This document shows, piece after piece, positions 61,475 through 64,000 of a stretch of 64,000 nucleotides of DNA (position 1 is its first letter; each line of letters begins with the position of its first letter). The notes under the pieces were generated by a model. That model had not been told where the DNA came from and did not search any database. It worked only from the letters and a program-made list of their open reading frames with translations. This stretch comes from Bacillus niameyensis. GTDB taxonomy: Bacteria > Bacillota > Bacilli > Bacillales > Bacillaceae_C. Position numbers and translations under genes: made by a program. Where the stretch lies: positions 3,125,366 to 3,189,365 of the forward strand of contig NZ_LN831197.1 in the NCBI RefSeq assembly GCF_001375535.1, given 5' to 3'.

Positions 61475-63229
61475 TCAGGACGAAAACTTAAATTTCCCAA
61501 TTTGATTTTGTAACTCTTCAGACAGGATAGATAAAGAGTTTGCAGATGAAGCAATTTCCTCCATAGAGGCAAGCTGCTCTTCTGATGAAGCTGAAACAGT
61601 TTGTGCACCAGCAGCAGCTTCATTGGCAACGGCTTTGACCATTTCCACAGAATGGACTACCTGTTCCGCCCCTGCTGCCATTTGTTCAACAGCTGCAGAT
61701 ACTTCTTCAACCTGTGAAGCTACATTACTAACGGATTGCTCAATTTGTTGAAACGACTGCCCAGCGGAATGAACGTATTCCAACCCTTCTATAACTTCTT
61801 TCGTCGTAGATTTCATGGATTGGGCGGCTTTTCCAGACTCTGTTTGAATGTTTGAGATTAAATTTGAAATTTGCATTGCTGAGTGGGCCGATTGTTCCGC
61901 TAATTTCCGCACTTCATCTGCAACGACGGCAAATCCCTTCCCATGGTCACCAGCTCTTGCCGCTTCAATCGCAGCATTTAAGGCTAATAGATTTGTTTGA
62001 TCAGCGATATCTGTAATCACTCGGACAATTTGCCCGATTTCTTTTGAATGTGTACCTAGAGTCGCAATGACAGTAGAGAGATCATTAACAGACTGATGAA
62101 TAGATTCCATTTGTTCTACGGAAACCCTTACACTTTCGTTTCCTTGGTTTGCTTTTTCCGCAGCTTCATGGGCTGTCATTAGAACAGCTTCAGAGCTCGT
62201 CGCTATTTGTTGAGTTGTAGTCGCTAATTGATTAATAATTTCTGATGTTTCATCAATACTTTTGACCTGTTGGTCTGATCCAAGAGATAAATGTTGCACT
62301 GTAGTAGTGACTTCCTCACTCGCCTTACTACTTTGCTCCGCGCTTGCTGATAACTCCTCAGATGATGCAGCGACCTGTTCCGCTGTTAATTGAACTTGCA
62401 TAACTAGAGATTGCAAGTTTTGTACCATTGTATTGATAGATTCGGATAATTGTGTGACCTCATCCCGTGCTTTTTCCTTGATTTTCTTCTTGATTTTGTC
62501 CTTTTTCTTCACCTTTTTAGGTGTGATTAAATCCAATGGTTTAGTCGTTAAGTCACCCTCTGCTACTCGAGCCGCAATATTCGTTAAAGACTGGAGTGGC
62601 CTGATTTTACGCCTTAAAAAGTAGAAAGAGACTAAAATATTTAAGATCATAATGACTATAAGAGCAATTGTAATAAGTAAGCTAATTGTAGTAGTTTTTA
62701 ATGATTTATCCGCCTGTGACTGTGCATATGCATTTAATTTTGTATTGAATTCATCTATTAGAGATTCAATATTAGCCCTAATTTCAATATAATTGCCTTT
62801 ATGTAAAGCGGCACGAGCGAATTCTAGACTAGTTTTATTTTTAACCGAATTTAGTGCTTCCTTTTCAATTTCATTCATTTTAATGGATTCATCAAAAGCA
62901 GCACTAAAGATGGAGAATAGTTCCTGGGGGGCTTCCAGTTTTATCAATTGATCCAATGACTTTTCCTTTGTTTTCGTTATCTTTGACTCTTGATAATATT
63001 CATCATAATAGCGTTCCTCACCATATTGAACATAAATTCGTGCAGTATTGGTTAGGAAATCTATTGAGCTTCTAAAATTATCTGCAGCATTTTGATATTG
63101 GTGTTGTTTTTCAATCGCATCTTCTCTTTCTTGCACCGCCTGAAAAAGAAAATATAAACAACAGCCACTAATAATAGAGAAAATAATCGTAAGTATACTT
63201 AATCTAGTTAGCAAAGTTGATATTTTCAT
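61475..63229 (-). CDS. Methyl-accepting chemotaxis protein
   Basis: 584 residues: TM1 (about 10-30), extracellular helical sensor, TM2 (about 185-205), HAMP, then the cytoplasmic coiled-coil signalling domain with the conserved hairpin tip [21 protein letters not shown] lysine-rich stretch ([16 protein letters not shown], about residues 237-253) replaces the usual end of HAMP. Senses an unknown ligand and signals to CheA/CheW. No chemotaxis genes are nearby. Convergent with the ROK operon. Confidence 0.92.
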   Translation of the reverse strand: MKISTLLTRLSILTIIFSIISGCCLYFLFQAVQEREDAIEKQHQYQNAADNFRSSIDFLTNTARIYVQYGEERYYDEYYQESKITKTKEKSLDQLIKLEAPQELFSIFSAAFDESIKMNEIEKEALNSVKNKTSLEFARAALHKGNYIEIRANIESLIDEFNTKLNAYAQSQADKSLKTTTISLLITIALIVIMILNILVSFYFLRRKIRPLQSLTNIAARVAEGDLTTKPLDLITPKKVKKKDKIKKKIKEKARDEVTQLSESINTMVQNLQSLVMQVQLTAEQVAASSEELSASAEQSSKASEEVTTTVQHLSLGSDQQVKSIDETSEIINQLATTTQQIATSSEAVLMTAHEAAEKANQGNESVRVSVEQMESIHQSVNDLSTVIATLGTHSKEIGQIVRVITDIADQTNLLALNAAIEAARAGDHGKGFAVVADEVRKLAEQSAHSAMQISNLISNIQTESGKAAQSMKSTTKEVIEGLEYVHSAGQSFQQIEQSVSNVASQVEEVSAAVEQMAAGAEQVVHSVEMVKAVANEAAAGAQTVSASSEEQLASMEEIASSANSLSILSEELQNQIGKFKFSS

Positions 63230-63491
63230 TTATTCGGTCCGCCTTTCTTAAAGTTTGAAATTTAAATACCTCTACTGATTTTAACTTCCAATCACTTAAT
63301 GAAAGCCTTGTCATAATGTTGTGTACTTGCTGCCCCCTTAATAAAATTTTATTGTAAATGAATAAACAGGTAAAAGTGTTTAAGACTTTTATCATAGTTC
63401 GATAATATTATACTATCATTTATTATTAGAAAATAAAGGAAAATTATTAATTTTAGAGAAATGTTTAAGTAGAAAAAAGGAGGAAGAGACA

Positions 63492-63668
63492 ATGACTAAA
63501 ACTGTACGCTTAGGAAGAACAGATTTGTATGTTAATCCAATAGGACTAGGTACGAATGCTGTAGGAGGGAAAAGCATTCATGTTAAGGATGACGCTGGGA
63601 GAAGTATCGTCCAAACGGCGATTGAAAACGGAGTGAATTTCTTAGATACCGCTTTTATTTATGATTAA
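63492..63668 (+). pseudogene. Aldo/keto reductase gene disrupted by an IS200/IS605-type element
   Basis: 58 codons reading TVRLGRTDLYVNPIGLGTNA, then ..ENGVNFLDTAFIYD. The open frame breaks exactly at the conserved active-site segment DTA-x-x-YG, where insertion-element sequence begins. A strong AAGGAGGAAG precedes the ATG. The other half is expected beyond the right edge. Confidence 0.75.
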
Positions 63669-63710
63669 GCCGAGAACACCTGTGACTTCAGTCGCGGGAT
63701 GAATCGGCTT
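63667..63710 (+). other. Left-end nested hairpin of the IS element
   Basis: AAGCCGA / TCGGCTT outer stem with an inner GTGACT-TC-AGTCGC stem. Probable transposase recognition structure; it would also terminate read-through from the reductase gene. Confidence 0.65.
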
Positions 63711-63792
63711 ATTTTGTTATAAATTAGCATGTAATAGATTGCAAACATATGTTCTGTATAGTAAAATAATAGTATGGAAACGAGGTGATAAA

Positions 63793-64000
63793 ATGGAACG
63801 AGATGAAGGAAAGGAATATCGTACCTATCAAATGGATGTGAAAAAAGGCCATCGTCTATTTTCCTATTTTGAAGAATTATGTGCAAACGGCAACAACTTA
63901 TACAATCTAACAAACTTCTATATTAGGCAGGTTTACACCGCTTTGAAAAGTGATAAACCACTGCAACCATTGCAGAGAGAAGTGTTAGAAACCATTTATC
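63793..64000 (+). CDS. tnpB: TnpB (IS200/IS605 OrfB), N-terminal part
   Basis: 69 codons visible: EYRTYQMDVKKGHRLFSYFE, then LCANGNNLYNLTNFYIRQVY, the N-terminal domain of a Bacillaceae TnpB group. Family members are RNA-guided DNA nucleases, using a guide RNA from the 3' end of the element. GAGGTGAT precedes the ATG. Upstream TTGCAA-N17-TAAAAT may be its promoter. The RuvC domain and guide lie outside the window, so integrity is unknown. Confidence 0.8.
   Translation, partial: MERDEGKEYRTYQMDVKKGHRLFSYFEELCANGNNLYNLTNFYIRQVYTALKSDKPLQPLQREVLETIY

Larger units (their letters stand above)
63663..64000 (+). mobile_element. IS200/IS605-type element, left end and start of tnpB
   Basis: Begins directly after TTTAT of the broken reductase gene (junction 63662-63664) and continues off the window. 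It has a subterminal imperfect hairpin and a tnpB gene 130 bases in, with no tnpA between them. Such elements insert next to a short target without duplicating it. Confidence 0.7.

Noticed and set aside
1..64000. rRNA, tRNA, prophage or secondary-metabolite genes
   Set aside because: Read through on both strands; no cloverleaf-like or rRNA sequence, no phage structural or NRPS/PKS genes were recognised.

Overview
The window reads as chromosome of a low-GC, spore-former-type Firmicute of the family Bacillaceae. The evidence is Bacillus-style ribosome sites with frequent TTG/GTG starts, a complete sigY-yxlCDEFG operon, a SAM (S-box) riboswitch on metN, a purine riboswitch plus PurBox-like pair on a pbuG-type permease, an Fnr with a C-terminal cysteine cluster, and YndM- and DUF3231-family proteins. 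No rRNA, tRNA, prophage or CRISPR array was seen. The only recognisable insertion sequence runs off the right edge. Species cannot be named from the sequence alone.

Layout. 1-5.3 kb: end of an amino-acid permease, a CofE-like (F420 ligase family) protein divergent from a LysR regulator, a PP2C-like phosphatase and an Eis-like acetyltransferase. 5.3-17.4 kb: beta-propeller protein, secreted GHL10/FIMAH protein, D,D-carboxypeptidase, TauE/SafE exporter, BrnQ carrier, LTA-synthase-like sulfatase, a divergent HPr kinase paralogue, YndM and DUF3231 proteins. 17.4-23.1 kb: glycan unit of a GHL6-type hydrolase, an AraC regulator and a GH2 beta-mannosidase with catabolite-repression-like sites. 23.3-27.8 kb: M20 amidohydrolase with a two-part DUF3100 membrane system, a nitroreductase and a GldA-like dehydrogenase. 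28-33 kb: methionine block, metNIQ under a SAM riboswitch beside divergent mtnU/mtnE. 34.4-37.4 kb: sigY operon with its own SigY-type promoter. 37.9-42.7 kb: MFS exporter, pbuG and adenine deaminase. 42.9-47.4 kb: TDT transporter and a ba3-type oxidase operon, with two very small genes, headed by a perfect FNR box and adjacent to fnr. 47.5-50 kb: small and broken genes. 50.2-61.1 kb: catabolic island of unknown substrate (aldo/keto reductase, SGNH hydrolase, CE7-like esterase, FAD oxidoreductase, Gfo/Idh protein, orphan solute-binding lipoprotein, RpiR regulator, DUF4127 protein, ROK kinase). 61.5-64 kb: chemoreceptor, then an aldo/keto reductase gene cut by a TnpB-bearing IS200/IS605-type element.

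The most unusual signal is not a gene. Five intergenic arrays of degenerate tandem repeats sit just downstream of genes. Three have a 52-bp period (515-760, 37483-37920, 61143-61372) and two a 20-22-bp period (27870-28005, 46560-46754). These lengths are close to five and two turns of B-DNA. The largest consists of hairpin units whose variants occur in mirrored order, and whose arm changes remain pairable as G.U only in plus-strand RNA. A separate dispersed element built on GTGCCAGGCAC occurs three times; one copy supplies the last codons of a dehydrogenase and another forms the probable metQ terminator.
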